Counted from the first letter of the stretch, positions 8,232-17,675 are shown. The stretch: DNA of 64,000 nucleotides from Streptomyces sp. NRRL B-1140 (GCF_001280065.1 NZ_LGEA01000114.1:248001-312000); one strand, 5' to 3'. Numbers and translations: made by a program. The notes: generated by a model from the sequence alone, not told the origin.

Positions 8232-9725
8232 ATGACGCAGGCGCCGACACGGACCGGGGAGCCCAAGGGTTTCCGGAGTGCCGAGCTGGGCTGGCCGGAG
8301 CTGGACCGCATCCCGCATCCGCCGCGCCGGATCCCTCTGCTCGGGGACGTGGTGGGGGTGAACCGGCGCACTCCGCTGCAGGACTCGCTGCGCTACGCCC
8401 GCGCACTGGGGCCGGTGTTCCGGCGGAAGGCGTTCGGCAAGGAGTTCGTCTTCGTGTGGGGTGCCCGGCACGCGGCCGACCTCGCGGACGAGTCGCGGTT
8501 CGCCAAGCACGTGGGGCTCGGCGTGGCCAACCTGCGGCCGGTCGCCGGGGACGGACTGTTCACGGCGTACAACCACGAGCCCAACTGGCAGCTGGCCCAC
8601 GACGTCCTCGCCCCGGGGTTCAGCCGGGACGCGATGGCGGGCTACCACCCGATGATGCTGTCGGTCGCGCAGCGGCTGACGGAGCACTGGGACAGGGCGG
8701 CGGCGACGGGCCGGGCGGTGGACGTGCCCGGTGACATGACCAAGCTGACGCTGGAGACGATCGCGCGCACCGGCTTCGGGCACGACTTCGGTTCGTTCGA
8801 ACGCTCCCGGCCGCATCCCTTCGTCACCGCGATGGTGGGCACGCTGACCTACGCCCAGCGGCTCAACACCGTGCCCTTCCCGCTGGCTCCCCTGCTGCTG
8901 CGCAGCGCGAGCCGCCGCAACGCGGCCGACATCGCCCATCTCAACCACACGGTCGACGAACTGGTCCGGGCCCGGCGCGCCGGCGGCGGCGGTGACGGCG
9001 ATCTGCTCGACCGCATGCTGGAGACGGTCCATCCCGGCACCGGGGAGCGGCTGGCGCCGCAGAACGTCCGCCGCCAGGTCATCACGTTCCTCGTGGCAGG
9101 TCACGAGACGACCTCGGGCGCGCTCTCCTTCGCCCTGTACTACCTCGCCCGCCACCCCGAGATCGCCGCCCGGGCCCGGGCCGAGGTGGACCGGGTGTGG
9201 GGAGAGACGGCGGAACCCGCCTACGAGCAGGTGGCCCGGCTGCGCTACGTCCGCCGGGTGCTGGACGAGTCGCTGCGGCTGTGGCCGACCGCGCCCGCGT
9301 TCGCCCGGGAGGCCCGCGAGGACACGGTGCTGGCCGGGGAGCATCCCATGCGGCGCGGGGCCTGGGCGCTGGTGCTGACGCCGATGCTGCACCGGGACCC
9401 CGAGGTGTGGGGAGCGGACGCCGAACGGTTCGACCCCGGCCGCTTCGACGCCGGCGCCGTACGGTCCCGGCCCCCGCACACCTTCAAGCCGTTCGGGACG
9501 GGCGCGCGGGCCTGCATCGGGCGGCAGTTCGCGCTGCACGAGGCCACGCTGGTGCTCGGGCTGCTGCTGCGGCGCTACGACCTGCGGGCCGACCCGGCCT
9601 ACCGGCTGCGCGTGACGGAGCGGCTGACGCTGATGCCGGAGGGCCTGCGGCTGCACCCGGAGCGCCGCGGCCCCGGGGCGGGAGCCGGCCTCACACCTGC
9701 GCCGTCCAGTGCCCGGGGCGGGTGA
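8232..9725 (+). CDS. Stand-alone CYP102-like cytochrome P450
   Basis: 497-residue heme monooxygenase closely resembling the CYP102-type protein at the left edge (shared [46 protein letters not shown]). Here the protein stops 20-30 residues after the heme domain, with a short Ala/Pro/Gly tail and no reductase domain, so it needs separate redox partners. The likely substrate class is fatty acid or similar, by family. ATG 8232 has GGGAG upstream. The 3' end overlaps the convergent pentapeptide gene by 35 bp. Confidence 0.88.
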   Translation: MTQAPTRTGEPKGFRSAELGWPELDRIPHPPRRIPLLGDVVGVNRRTPLQDSLRYARALGPVFRRKAFGKEFVFVWGARHAADLADESRFAKHVGLGVANLRPVAGDGLFTAYNHEPNWQLAHDVLAPGFSRDAMAGYHPMMLSVAQRLTEHWDRAAATGRAVDVPGDMTKLTLETIARTGFGHDFGSFERSRPHPFVTAMVGTLTYAQRLNTVPFPLAPLLLRSASRRNAADIAHLNHTVDELVRARRAGGGGDGDLLDRMLETVHPGTGERLAPQNVRRQVITFLVAGHETTSGALSFALYYLARHPEIAARARAEVDRVWGETAEPAYEQVARLRYVRRVLDESLRLWPTAPAFAREAREDTVLAGEHPMRRGAWALVLTPMLHRDPEVWGADAERFDPGRFDAGAVRSRPPHTFKPFGTGARACIGRQFALHEATLVLGLLLRRYDLRADPAYRLRVTERLTLMPEGLRLHPERRGPGAGAGLTPAPSSARGG

Positions 9726-10533
9726 CTGACCCGGGCAGCCTGGTACCGGCGCTTCCGCGCGCCGCGTTCAGCTGCGGCTGGGTGAGGAAGAACGCCCCGG
9801 TCAGATCGGCGTCGGTGAGGTCCGCGTCGCGCAGGTCGGCACCGATCAGGTCGGCGCCCCGCAGGTCCGCTCCGGTGAGGTCGGCGGCGATCAGGTAGGC
9901 GCCGCGCAGGCAGGCACCGCGCAGGTCGGCGCCCTTGAGGCGGGCCCCCATGAGGTCCGCACCGCGGCGGTCCTTCCTGCGGCCCTTGAAGCCGGCCCTG
10001 GCCAGCTCGCTCGTCCTCAGCAGCAGGACGTTGACCTCCTGGCGGTGGGCCGCCACGTCCAGTGCGGCGAGCTCCTCGGGGGTCTTGCCGGCCAGTTCCT
10101 CGGTCTTCTCCAGGGCCTCGCGGAGTTCCGCGTGGACGGGACGGGCCGCCGGCAGCGTGAGCGCCTCGGTCAGGTACCAGAGCAGTTCGTGCAGCTGCCG
10201 GACCACCGGGAACACGTCGAACATGCGGCGGGCCCGCTCCGGCGGACCGGTCCGCCAGTCCTGTCCGCCGAAGGTGATCTGCGAGACCCGCTGCCCGGCG
10301 CCGAAGCAGTCGTAGACCGTACAGCCGGTGAACCCCTTCTGCCGGAGCCGGGCGTGGATGCCGCAGCGGTGGTCCTCCCGGAGGTTGCGGCAGGGCGTGC
10401 CGGCGGCCTTGTCGACCGCGAAGTCGGCCGAGGCGGCGAACGGCAGGGCGACGCAGCACAGCCCGAAGCACCGCTCGCAGTCGCCGTGCAGGCCTGCCTG
10501 CCCGGTCTGGTGTTCTCGCATGTCGTTCAGCAT
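9691..10533 (-). CDS. Pentapeptide-repeat protein with cysteine-rich N-terminus
   Basis: About 280 residues. The N-terminal ~75 residues contain eight cysteines (CERCFGLCC, then single cysteines in TPCRNL, HRCGIH, GCTVYDC), suggesting metal or Fe-S binding. A helical middle section is followed by about 14 pentapeptide repeats of A(D/N)LxG type (about 180-255), which fold as a right-handed beta-helix. Function unknown. The start is uncertain: ATG 10533, ATG 10521 and TTG 10545 are all in frame without a strong ribosome-binding site. It is probably the last gene of a leftward operon. Confidence 0.78.
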   Translation of the reverse strand: MLNDMREHQTGQAGLHGDCERCFGLCCVALPFAASADFAVDKAAGTPCRNLREDHRCGIHARLRQKGFTGCTVYDCFGAGQRVSQITFGGQDWRTGPPERARRMFDVFPVVRQLHELLWYLTEALTLPAARPVHAELREALEKTEELAGKTPEELAALDVAAHRQEVNVLLLRTSELARAGFKGRRKDRRGADLMGARLKGADLRGACLRGAYLIAADLTGADLRGADLIGADLRDADLTDADLTGAFFLTQPQLNAARGSAGTRLPGSVTRPGHWTAQV

Positions 10534-10563
10534 ACGAAACGACAAGTGACGGGCCGGTTGCGG

Positions 10564-11475
10564 TCACACCGCCGGCCAGGGCACCTCCAGACGCTCCAGC
10601 CGCTCGGGGTCGGCGAGGATGTACAGGTCCGTGATGCGGCCGTCGACGATCGTGACGCCCATGACCGACTGGACGCGGCCCTCGATCGCGTTGACCATCC
10701 CCACCGAGCCGTTGACCAGGACCAGCTCCGCGGCCTGCGTGAAGGGGGCGAACATCAGCGCCTGCTCCGCCACCGCCCTCGCGCCCTGGACCAGCTTGGA
10801 GGCGGCCGCGCCCCGCACGAGCGCGCCGGAGTCGGCCCGCAGCAGCACATCCGGGTGCAGGACGGCCAGCAGCGCCTCGAAGTCCCCCGCGCGCGAGGCG
10901 GCCAGGAAGGCGTCGAGCACCTGCTTCTGCCGGCCGAGGTCCGGTTCGGCCGACGGAGTGGCGGCGCGAACCCGGCGCCGGGCACGGCTCGCGAGCTGCC
11001 GGGTCGCAGCCGGGGTGCGCTCCACGATCGGCGCGATGTCGTCGAACGGCACGGCGAACATGTCGTGCAGGACGAACGCGAGCCGCTCGTCCGGCGTGAG
11101 GTTCTCCAGCACGACGAGCAGGGCCAGGCCCACGGAGTCGGCCTGGAGCACCTCCTCGGCCGGATCGATGTGGGACAGGGGCCGCAGCACCGGGTCCGGG
11201 ACGTAGGCCCGCGCCGTGTCCTGGATGCCGCCCATCGGTTCCTCGCGGCGGGCGGTGCGCGAGCGCAGCATGTCCAGGCAGACCCGGCCGGTCACCGTGG
11301 TCAGCCAGCCGCCGAGGTTCTGGATGTCGCCGGTGTCGGTGCGGCTGAGCTTGAACCAGGTCTCCTGGACGGCGTCCTCCGCCTCGGAGAGCGATCCGAG
11401 CATGCGGTAGGCCACCGCCTTCAGGTGTCCGCGCTGTTCCTCGAAACGGCGTGCCAGTTCCTCGCTGCCCGTCAT
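10564..11475 (-). CDS. ECF41-type sigma factor with SnoaL-like C-terminal domain
   Basis: 303 residues. Sigma region 2 (about 10-80, with AEDAVQETWFKLSR) and region 4 (about 115-170) are followed by a ~110-residue NTF2/SnoaL-like extension. ECF41 hallmark motifs are present in degenerate form (YVPDPV, RADSGALVRG, ADPERL). In this group the extension, not an anti-sigma factor, modulates activity. The usual neighbour, a carboxymuconolactone-decarboxylase/oxidoreductase-type gene, is absent; the flanking genes are a PIG-L protein and a pentapeptide protein 18-30 bp away. Confidence 0.88.
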   Translation of the reverse strand: MTGSEELARRFEEQRGHLKAVAYRMLGSLSEAEDAVQETWFKLSRTDTGDIQNLGGWLTTVTGRVCLDMLRSRTARREEPMGGIQDTARAYVPDPVLRPLSHIDPAEEVLQADSVGLALLVVLENLTPDERLAFVLHDMFAVPFDDIAPIVERTPAATRQLASRARRRVRAATPSAEPDLGRQKQVLDAFLAASRAGDFEALLAVLHPDVLLRADSGALVRGAAASKLVQGARAVAEQALMFAPFTQAAELVLVNGSVGMVNAIEGRVQSVMGVTIVDGRITDLYILADPERLERLEVPWPAV

Positions 11476-11505
11476 GGTCTCCCCCGTCTGTAGATCAACC
11501 GCTGG

Positions 11506-12240
11506 TCATCTGCCGAACAGTTCGAACGCCACCGCGGGGCGGCCCCCGAACCGCTCCCCCGCCCTCTCCGCGTGCTGCGTCAGGAAGCTCCGCGCGTAGG
11601 TCTCCGGGTCCTCGCCGGTCAGCGCCTCGATATAGGTGCGGTGTTCCAACAGGGAGCGCACGGCCCGCTCCATCCCGGCTGTCGCGTCGACCGCGTGCGT
11701 GGGCGTGCTGGAACCGGCGACCGCGACCCAGCGCACGCCGTCCCAGGGGTCGAGGCCCTGCTCGATCAGCTGCGGGAAGATGAACCGGTTGCCGGCGTCA
11801 CCGGCCGCGTCGAGCGTGGCCCGGCCGACGGCCACGTGGTCCGGGGTGTTCCAGGCGACGCCGCCCCAGGTGTCGCGGTGGTTGAGTGTGAGGACCAGCT
11901 CGGGCCTGTGGCGGCGGATGGCGGCGGCGATGTCGCGGCGCAGGGCGGTGCCGTACTCGATGACACCGTCCCGGTGGTCGAGGAACTCCACCTCCGACAC
12001 GCCGACGACCGCCGCGCTCGCCCGCTGCTCCCGCTCGCGCAGCGGCCCGCAGAGCTCGGGCTCCAGCGTGTCGATGCCGGCCTCGCCCCGGGTCGCGAGG
12101 ACGTAGGCGACCTCGCGGCCCTCGTCGGTCCAGGCCGCGATCGCCGCCGAGCAGCCGTACTCGAGGTCGTCGGGATGCGCCACGACCGCGAGGGCACGCC
12201 GCCAGTCGCCGGGCATGGGCTGGAGTTCAGTGGTCGTCAT
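11506..12240 (-). CDS. PIG-L-family N-acyl deacetylase
   Basis: 244 residues with the zinc-binding AHPDDLEYGC motif near residue 21 and a downstream LNHRDTWGG / NTPDHVAVG histidine pair. Family members deacetylate GlcNAc-type conjugates (mycothiol synthesis, Bca) or antibiotic intermediates. The substrate here is unknown. It lies 30 bp before the ECF41 gene, probably in one transcript. TAGTCT ends 6 nt before the ATG and no ribosome-binding site is seen, suggesting a leaderless start. Confidence 0.85.
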   Translation of the reverse strand: MTTTELQPMPGDWRRALAVVAHPDDLEYGCSAAIAAWTDEGREVAYVLATRGEAGIDTLEPELCGPLREREQRASAAVVGVSEVEFLDHRDGVIEYGTALRRDIAAAIRRHRPELVLTLNHRDTWGGVAWNTPDHVAVGRATLDAAGDAGNRFIFPQLIEQGLDPWDGVRWVAVAGSSTPTHAVDATAGMERAVRSLLEHRTYIEALTGEDPETYARSFLTQHAERAGERFGGRPAVAFELFGR

Positions 12241-12290
12241 ATCGGCAGACTAGTCCGCGCCATCGGCGGCACGGGGTGTACGGCGCGGCA

Positions 12291-13592
12291 TCACGCCTCG
12301 TCCCGCACCAGCGCCAGCAGCCGGTCCAGGACGCGGGGGCCGCCGGCGCGGATGCCGTCGTGCTCGAACTCGTCCGTGGTCCAGGTGCGCAGACCCCGGA
12401 TCATGCGGGCGGTGCGCAGCGAGTGGGCCGTGTCGACGTACATGTCGTCGTGGTAGACGGCCGCCACCACCGGCACCGTGTTGGCGGCGAGGCGGGCCGG
12501 GTCGTACAGGGGCGTCCAGTCGGTGCGGGCGGCGAGCAGGTCGGCGGTCTCGCGCAGCGGGCGCAGGGCGGGGTCGCAGTCGAACATCCAGGGGTGAATC
12601 GATTCGCCGGTGAAGAGCAGGGGCTCGTCGCCGGCGAGGGCCTTGGCGGCGTCGAACTGCGGGAACTCGGCGCGGACCCGCTCGGCCGACCAGGCCGTGG
12701 GCCGGGCGTCCTGGCCGTAGATCGACTCGTGGACCAGGGCGTACAGCGGGTGGCGGGCGAAGGAGAGCATGGCCTGCACCTGCTCCTGGAAGGCGTCCGA
12801 GAGCCTGGAGCCCTGCGGGGTGCGGACGAAGGCCTCCTCGAGGAGGTAGTGCAGGCGGTGGGTGCCGTCCGCGGTGCCGAGGACGATGCCGAGGGACTGG
12901 AAGGCCTCGACGGTGAGCCGGTAGCCGTTCGGCAGGACCACGTCGTGGTGGAGCAGGTGCTCGGCGATGCGGCGGGCGCGTCGGGCGTCCTGCGGGTAGC
13001 GGGCGTAGTGGGCGGTGACCTTGCGTTCGATGCGCGGGAAGGCGGCCCGGTACACGTCGTCCGCGTGGGCGTCCAGGGACGGCAGCCCGCCGGTGATGAC
13101 GGCGGTGGCCAGGCCCTCGGGGGCGAGGGAGAGGTACGAGGTCACGCAGAAGCCGCCGAAGCTCTGGCCGAGGACCGTCCAGGGCTCGCCGCCGGTGAGT
13201 TCCGCGCGGACGGCCTCGCAGTCGCGGACGATCGCGTCGGCGCGGAAGTGCGTGAGGTAGTCGGCCTGCTCGGCCGGGCCGCCGCGCAGCGGGAGCGTCT
13301 GGCGGTTCGCGGGAGTGCTGCGGCCGGTGCCGCGCTGGTCGAGGAGCAGGACGCGGTACTCCTTCAGGGCCCTGCCGAGCCAGCCGGGCCGTCCGACGGA
13401 GCGGTCGGCGCCGAAGCCCGGCCCGCCCTGGAGGTAGAGCAGCCACGGCAGGTCCTGGGACGCTTTGTCACCCGCCACGACCTCACGGGCGTACAGCTCG
13501 ATCGTCTCGCCGTCGGGGCGGCCGTGGTCGAGGGGGACGGTGAAGCGGCGGTCGGTGAGGAGGACTCCGGGCTGGCGGTAGCTGACGGTCAA
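12291..13592 (-). CDS. Proline iminopeptidase-like alpha/beta hydrolase (S33)
   Basis: 433 residues. The oxyanion motif LQGGPGFG (HGGPG-type), the nucleophile elbow GQSFGG and a late histidine (DEFEHDGIR) make up the S33 prolyl-aminopeptidase arrangement. No signal peptide, so it is cytoplasmic. The start is TTG 13592 with GGGAG five bases upstream. It precedes the PIG-L gene by 50 bp. The likely role is peptide trimming or an esterase-type reaction. Confidence 0.85.
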   Translation of the reverse strand: MTVSYRQPGVLLTDRRFTVPLDHGRPDGETIELYAREVVAGDKASQDLPWLLYLQGGPGFGADRSVGRPGWLGRALKEYRVLLLDQRGTGRSTPANRQTLPLRGGPAEQADYLTHFRADAIVRDCEAVRAELTGGEPWTVLGQSFGGFCVTSYLSLAPEGLATAVITGGLPSLDAHADDVYRAAFPRIERKVTAHYARYPQDARRARRIAEHLLHHDVVLPNGYRLTVEAFQSLGIVLGTADGTHRLHYLLEEAFVRTPQGSRLSDAFQEQVQAMLSFARHPLYALVHESIYGQDARPTAWSAERVRAEFPQFDAAKALAGDEPLLFTGESIHPWMFDCDPALRPLRETADLLAARTDWTPLYDPARLAANTVPVVAAVYHDDMYVDTAHSLRTARMIRGLRTWTTDEFEHDGIRAGGPRVLDRLLALVRDEA

Positions 13593-13682
13593 CAGGGCTC
13601 CCGGGACGGACGGATTGTCGGGCGGCGTCCCAGTTCATCACAGGGTTCGCCCGTGAGTGAGCCCCTCGATCATGAAATCCCG

Positions 13683-13698
13683 CTGAACGGCTGTTCAG
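13683..13698. terminator. Short hairpin after the LacI gene
   Basis: CTGAAC-GGCT-GTTCAG forms a 6-bp stem with a 4-nt loop immediately after the LacI stop codon. It could help end the LacI transcript. It is weak and has no U tract. Confidence 0.3.
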
Positions 13699-14724
13699 TC
13701 AGCGTGCGGACAGGCTGGAGCGGCGCACCACCAGTTCGGGCTGCAGGACGACCCTGCGGTGCTCGTGTGTGCGCCCCGGTCCCTCCTCCTCCGTCTCCTC
13801 CAGCAGCAGGTCGGCGGCCATGGCGCCCATGGTGACGGCGGGCTGCCGCACCGAGGTGAGCGGGACGGCCGCGGCGGCGGCGAACTCGATGTCGTCGTAG
13901 CCGACGATGGCGAGGTCGTCGGGAACGCCGACACCGGCCGCGTACATGGCCTGCAGGACACCGAGGGCGAGCAGGTCGTTGGCGCAGAAGACGGCGGTGG
14001 GCCGGTCGGCGAGCCCGAGCAGCCGCGCCCCGGCGTCCCGTCCCGCGGCGACGTCCAGCCGTTCGGTCGGCAGCTCACGCAGCGCGTCCGGGCCGAGCCC
14101 CGCCTCGGCGAGCGCTTCGAGGGCGCCGGTGCGGCGGTCGGCGACCTGGTTCAGGCCGGGCGGGCCGCTGACGTAGGCGATCGAGCGGTGCCCGGCGTCG
14201 ACGAGGTGGCGTACGGCCAGGGCGCCGCCCGCCACGTCGTCGACGGAGACCGAGCACTCAGTGGTGCCCTCGGCGACCCGGTCGACCAGGACGAACGGGA
14301 TGCCGTGCCGGCGGAACGTCTCGATGTTGCGGCCGGTCGCGTCGGCCGGGGTGAGGAGCACGCCGCGCACCCGCTGCTCGGCGAAGAGCGACAGGTACTC
14401 GGCCTCCTCGCCCGGGTTCTGGGCGCTGTTGCAGACCATGACGCCGAGTCCGGCCTGCCGGGCCGCGCGCTCGGCGCCGCGCGCGACGTCGACGAAGAAG
14501 GGGTTGCCCATGTCGAGGACGAGGAGCCCCATGATGCGGCTGCGGCCCGCGCGCAGCTGTCGCGCGGACTCGCTGCGGACGTACCCGAGCCGGTCTATCG
14601 CGGACAGCACCCGGGCCCGGGTCTCGGTCGCGACCGTGTCCGGGCGGTTGATCACGTTGGAGACCGTGCCGACGGAGACTCCGGCGACGCGGGCGACGTC
14701 CTTGATACCCACCGACTGGGCCAT
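13699..14724 (-). CDS. LacI-family regulator, probably of the rhamnose locus
   Basis: 341 residues. The LacI helix-turn-helix (about 5-55, with IKDVARVAGVSVGTVSNVINRP and hinge ARQLRAGRS) precedes a periplasmic-binding-protein-like sugar sensor. It lies just downstream of the secreted BNR-propeller gene at the end of the rhamnose transport operon. LacI-type palindromes are present at 21351 and 21518 between the divergent rhamnose operons. The inducer is probably L-rhamnose or rhamnulose; this is inferred from context. Confidence 0.85.
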   Translation of the reverse strand: MAQSVGIKDVARVAGVSVGTVSNVINRPDTVATETRARVLSAIDRLGYVRSESARQLRAGRSRIMGLLVLDMGNPFFVDVARGAERAARQAGLGVMVCNSAQNPGEEAEYLSLFAEQRVRGVLLTPADATGRNIETFRRHGIPFVLVDRVAEGTTECSVSVDDVAGGALAVRHLVDAGHRSIAYVSGPPGLNQVADRRTGALEALAEAGLGPDALRELPTERLDVAAGRDAGARLLGLADRPTAVFCANDLLALGVLQAMYAAGVGVPDDLAIVGYDDIEFAAAAAVPLTSVRQPAVTMGAMAADLLLEETEEEGPGRTHEHRRVVLQPELVVRRSSLSAR

Positions 14725-14811
14725 CGGGCAGGAACCTCCAGGGGGAAGACGGGGGGCGGCGGCCGGGGCGGCTTCACATTACCGGCACGCCGTCCCGGGA
14801 ACCGGATGCGG

Positions 14812-16236
14812 TCAGGCGGGCAGGCGGAAGTCCGTCACGTGCAGCGCCGAGGGCGTCGTGCCGCTGGACTTCTCCTGGTACATGAACGACAGCACCCCGT
14901 CCTGCGCGACCCGCGTCTCGTCGATGACGACCTCGCCGAAGGCGCCCAGGCCGCTGCCGTCGAACAGGATCTTCCAGTCCGTGTACCCGGAGGCGGCGGA
15001 GGCCGCCGCGATCCGGCCGAAGGGGAAGACCGCGTAGGCGTTGTCGTACTTGTCCAGGATCAGCTTGGTGCGCTGGCTGGAGTTCAGCGGGACCGGTATC
15101 TCGGTCTTCTGCCAGGTGCCGGAGGCGTTCTTGCGGACGTGGAAGGCGCGCCCGTTGGCGGTCCGGTCCGCCACGTAGTTGGTGGTGCACTGGCCGAAAC
15201 GGCCGGGCACGTAGGAGATGATCGCGTGCGGCCGGCCCGCGGAGTCGGTGAACTGGCTTTCCTGGTTCATCAGGGAGTGGTCGGGGTTGAGCGGGTCGAT
15301 CACCAGTCCCGCGTCGGTCACGGACACCTTGTCGGAGCCGCCCGTCACACCCACGACGGTTCCGCCGTTGTTGCGCCAGGTGCGGCCCCGGTCGTCGGAG
15401 TAGACGTAGCCGGTGTCGTGGTTGGTGATGCCTCCGCCGTTGCACATCACGGCGCCGTTCTGCTCGCGCCAGGTGAAGAAGGAGTGCAGCCGGCCGTTGC
15501 GGTCGTAGTCGATGCCGTGCAGGTACATGTTGCGGGCCGTCGAGGAGCCGTGCTCGCTGGTGTACGTGCCCGTCGAGGCGGACCACTCACCGAGGTTGGT
15601 CCACTTCGTGCCGTCGTACTCGGCGAGGGCGTTCCGCCCGTTGCCCGAGACGGCGACGCGGTAACTCAGCTGGAGCTTGCCGTCGGGCGTCGAGACGAAC
15701 TGCGGGTAGGTGAACTGGGATGTCGGCGCCAGCCCGTCAAGGGTCGACTGGGGCGCCCCGAAGCGGCTCGCGGTCCAGCTCAGCCCCGCGGGGTCGTCCA
15801 TGAGCCCCGCGACGGACTTGACGTAGGTGAAGCCGTCGCTGTGGGAGTCCATGTTGAGGTGCAGCCGGCCGTCGACCTTGGAGACGCCCATGGAGATGAC
15901 GTTGTGGGAGTCGTCGGCCTTGAGGGTGTGCCCGACCTTCACGGTGGACCAGGTGCTTCCGCCGAGGACGCGGCGGCCGACGACGGCGTTGCGGTCGGCG
16001 GTGTACCAGACGGCGTACTGGTAGCCCTTGTAGGTCAGCAGGCCGTTCTTCTGGAAGGCGTTGTTGTTGACCAGCCCGTCGTACGACACGAAGAAGATGG
16101 CCTGGCCGTCGAGTGTGGTGGTGCCGGTCCGGGTGACGGACGGGCCCGGGTCGGCGGCCCGCGCGGTGCCGGCGGCCAGGGCGGGGGTCACCACCGCTCC
16201 CGCGAGGGCGGCGGCCAGCAAGGTACGTCTGTGCAT
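14812..16236 (-). CDS. Secreted BNR_4-type beta-propeller, candidate rhamnose-releasing enzyme
   Basis: 474 residues with an N-terminal twin-arginine-like signal (HRRTLLAAALAG, cleavage near ARA-ADP). The mature part is a seven-bladed BNR-type propeller, with blocks such as NAVVGRR, SHNVISMGVSKVDGRLHLNMDSH and YVYSDDRGRTW. The BNR_4 fold is shared by GH145 and PL42 enzymes, which cut L-rhamnose-alpha-1,4-glucuronate ends of plant gums, and by ulvan lyases. Placement 16 bp after the rhamnose mutarotase gene fits release of L-rhamnose outside the cell. The exact bond is inference. Confidence 0.75.
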   Translation of the reverse strand: MHRRTLLAAALAGAVVTPALAAGTARAADPGPSVTRTGTTTLDGQAIFFVSYDGLVNNNAFQKNGLLTYKGYQYAVWYTADRNAVVGRRVLGGSTWSTVKVGHTLKADDSHNVISMGVSKVDGRLHLNMDSHSDGFTYVKSVAGLMDDPAGLSWTASRFGAPQSTLDGLAPTSQFTYPQFVSTPDGKLQLSYRVAVSGNGRNALAEYDGTKWTNLGEWSASTGTYTSEHGSSTARNMYLHGIDYDRNGRLHSFFTWREQNGAVMCNGGGITNHDTGYVYSDDRGRTWRNNGGTVVGVTGGSDKVSVTDAGLVIDPLNPDHSLMNQESQFTDSAGRPHAIISYVPGRFGQCTTNYVADRTANGRAFHVRKNASGTWQKTEIPVPLNSSQRTKLILDKYDNAYAVFPFGRIAAASAASGYTDWKILFDGSGLGAFGEVVIDETRVAQDGVLSFMYQEKSSGTTPSALHVTDFRLPA

Positions 16237-16252
16237 CTCGTGGACTCCATCG

Positions 16253-16573
16253 TCATGCGAGGTGGAACACTTCCGTGAGCGGTTTCATGGCCTCGTCGGG
16301 CCGGGCGCCGTCCAGCGACTCGAAGAACGGCGCCATCTCCGCCTGCCAGCGGGCGTTGACGTCGGTGGCCTCCATGCCGGCCTGGGCGGCCGCGAAGTCC
16401 TCGGTCTCCAGGTAGCCGACCAGCAGTCCGTCCTCGCGCAGGAAGAGCGAGTAGTTGTGCCAGCCGGTCGCCGAGAGCGCCCGGAGCATCTCGGGCCATA
16501 CCGCGGCGTGCCGCTCGCGGTACTCGTCGAGGCGGTCCGCCCGGACCTTCAGCAGGAAGCACACGCGCTGCAT
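16253..16573 (-). CDS. rhaM: L-rhamnose mutarotase
   Basis: 106 residues of the RhaM fold, a ferredoxin-like alpha/beta dimer. Conserved blocks are CFLLKVRADRLDEYRERH, HNYSLFLREDGLLVGYLE and a late W...M.PFFE. The enzyme interconverts alpha and beta anomers of L-rhamnose before isomerisation. ATG 16573 has GGAG upstream; a TTG one codon earlier is less likely. It lies 16 bp after the binding-protein gene stop. Confidence 0.93.
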   Translation of the reverse strand: MQRVCFLLKVRADRLDEYRERHAAVWPEMLRALSATGWHNYSLFLREDGLLVGYLETEDFAAAQAGMEATDVNARWQAEMAPFFESLDGARPDEAMKPLTEVFHLA

Positions 16574-16589
16574 CAACGATTCTCCAGAA

Positions 16590-17675
16590 CTAGAAGTCGA
16601 ACTGGTCGATGTTCTTGGCGTCGAACACGGTGGGCTTGCCGAGGCTGATCACACCGTCCTTGCCGATGGTGTACTCGCCCATGGAGCCGGCCTTGAAGGT
16701 CTCGCCCTCCTTGCCGGTGATCTGCCCGGAGGACAGGGCGACGGCCGTGCGGGCGGCCAGTTCGCCGAGCTTCGCCGGGTCCCACAGCTCGAACGCCTCG
16801 ACGGTGCCGTTCTTGACGTACTTGCGCATGTCGTTCGGGGTGCCGAGGCCGGTCAGCTTGACCTTGCCCTTGTACTTGGAGCCCGACAGGTACTGGGCGG
16901 CGGCCTTGATGCCGACGGTGGTCGGGGAGATGATCCCCTTCAGGTTCGGGTACTCCTGGAGCAGGCCCTGGGTCTGCTGGAAGGACTGCTGGGCGTCGTC
17001 GTTGCCGTAGGCGGTCTTCACCAGCTTCATGTTCTTGTACTCGGGCTTCTTCAGCTCGTCCTTCATGAAGTCGATCCAGGTGTTCTGGTTCGTCGCGGTC
17101 TGCGCGGCGGACAGGATCGCGATCTCGCCCTTGTAGCCGATCTGCTTGGCGAGCAGCTGCACCTCGGTACGGCCCAGGTCCTCGGCGGAGGCCTGCGAGA
17201 CGAAGGCGTTGCGGCAGCCGGGCGTGGTGTCGGAGTCGTAGGTCACGACCTTGATGCCGTTCTTCATGGCCTGCTTGAGCGCGGTGCACAACGCACCCGG
17301 GTCCTGGGCGGAGACGGCCATCGCGTCGACCTGCTGCTGGGTGAGCGTGTTGACGTAGGAGACCTGCCCGGCGGTGTCGGTCGCGCTGGACGGCCCGACC
17401 TCCTTGTAGCCGGACCCCAGCTCCTTCAGCGCCTTCTCGCCGCCCTTGTCGGCGGAGGTGAAGTAGGGGTTGTTGACCTGCTTGGGCAGGAACCCGACGG
17501 TGAGGCCCTTCTTGGTGGCGGCGTTCGGATCGGCCTTGCCGGCGGTGGCGGCGGAAGCGCCCTCGTCGGCGACGTCCTTCTTGGTGGTGCCGCCGCCGCA
17601 GGCGGTCAACGCGAGTGCGAGGGAGGTGGCGGTGGCGAGGGCCGCGCAGCTGCGGCGGAGGGTTGACTTACGCAT
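16590..17675 (-). CDS. rhaS: Rhamnose ABC transporter substrate-binding lipoprotein
   Basis: 361 residues with a lipoprotein signal (lipobox LTAC) and a ribose/autoinducer-2-type periplasmic-binding fold. Blocks GFLPKQVNNPYFTSADKGGEKALKE and NDDAQQSFQQTQGLLQEYPNLKGI are characteristic of RhaS-type proteins. It captures L-rhamnose outside the membrane for the two permeases and ATPase encoded upstream. ATG 17675 follows AAAGGAA. An intergenic repeat separates it from the permease gene, which may allow higher expression of the binding protein. Confidence 0.92.
   Translation of the reverse strand: MRKSTLRRSCAALATATSLALALTACGGGTTKKDVADEGASAATAGKADPNAATKKGLTVGFLPKQVNNPYFTSADKGGEKALKELGSGYKEVGPSSATDTAGQVSYVNTLTQQQVDAMAVSAQDPGALCTALKQAMKNGIKVVTYDSDTTPGCRNAFVSQASAEDLGRTEVQLLAKQIGYKGEIAILSAAQTATNQNTWIDFMKDELKKPEYKNMKLVKTAYGNDDAQQSFQQTQGLLQEYPNLKGIISPTTVGIKAAAQYLSGSKYKGKVKLTGLGTPNDMRKYVKNGTVEAFELWDPAKLGELAARTAVALSSGQITGKEGETFKAGSMGEYTIGKDGVISLGKPTVFDAKNIDQFDF

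Noticed and set aside
9780..9960. Short tandem DNA repeats that might suggest a CRISPR or minisatellite
   Set aside because: The period reflects pentapeptide repeats encoded on the minus strand; units are degenerate and coding.
13759..16278. An 839-codon plus-strand open frame
   Set aside because: Antisense to the LacI and BNR-propeller genes, with biased composition and no recognisable motif.
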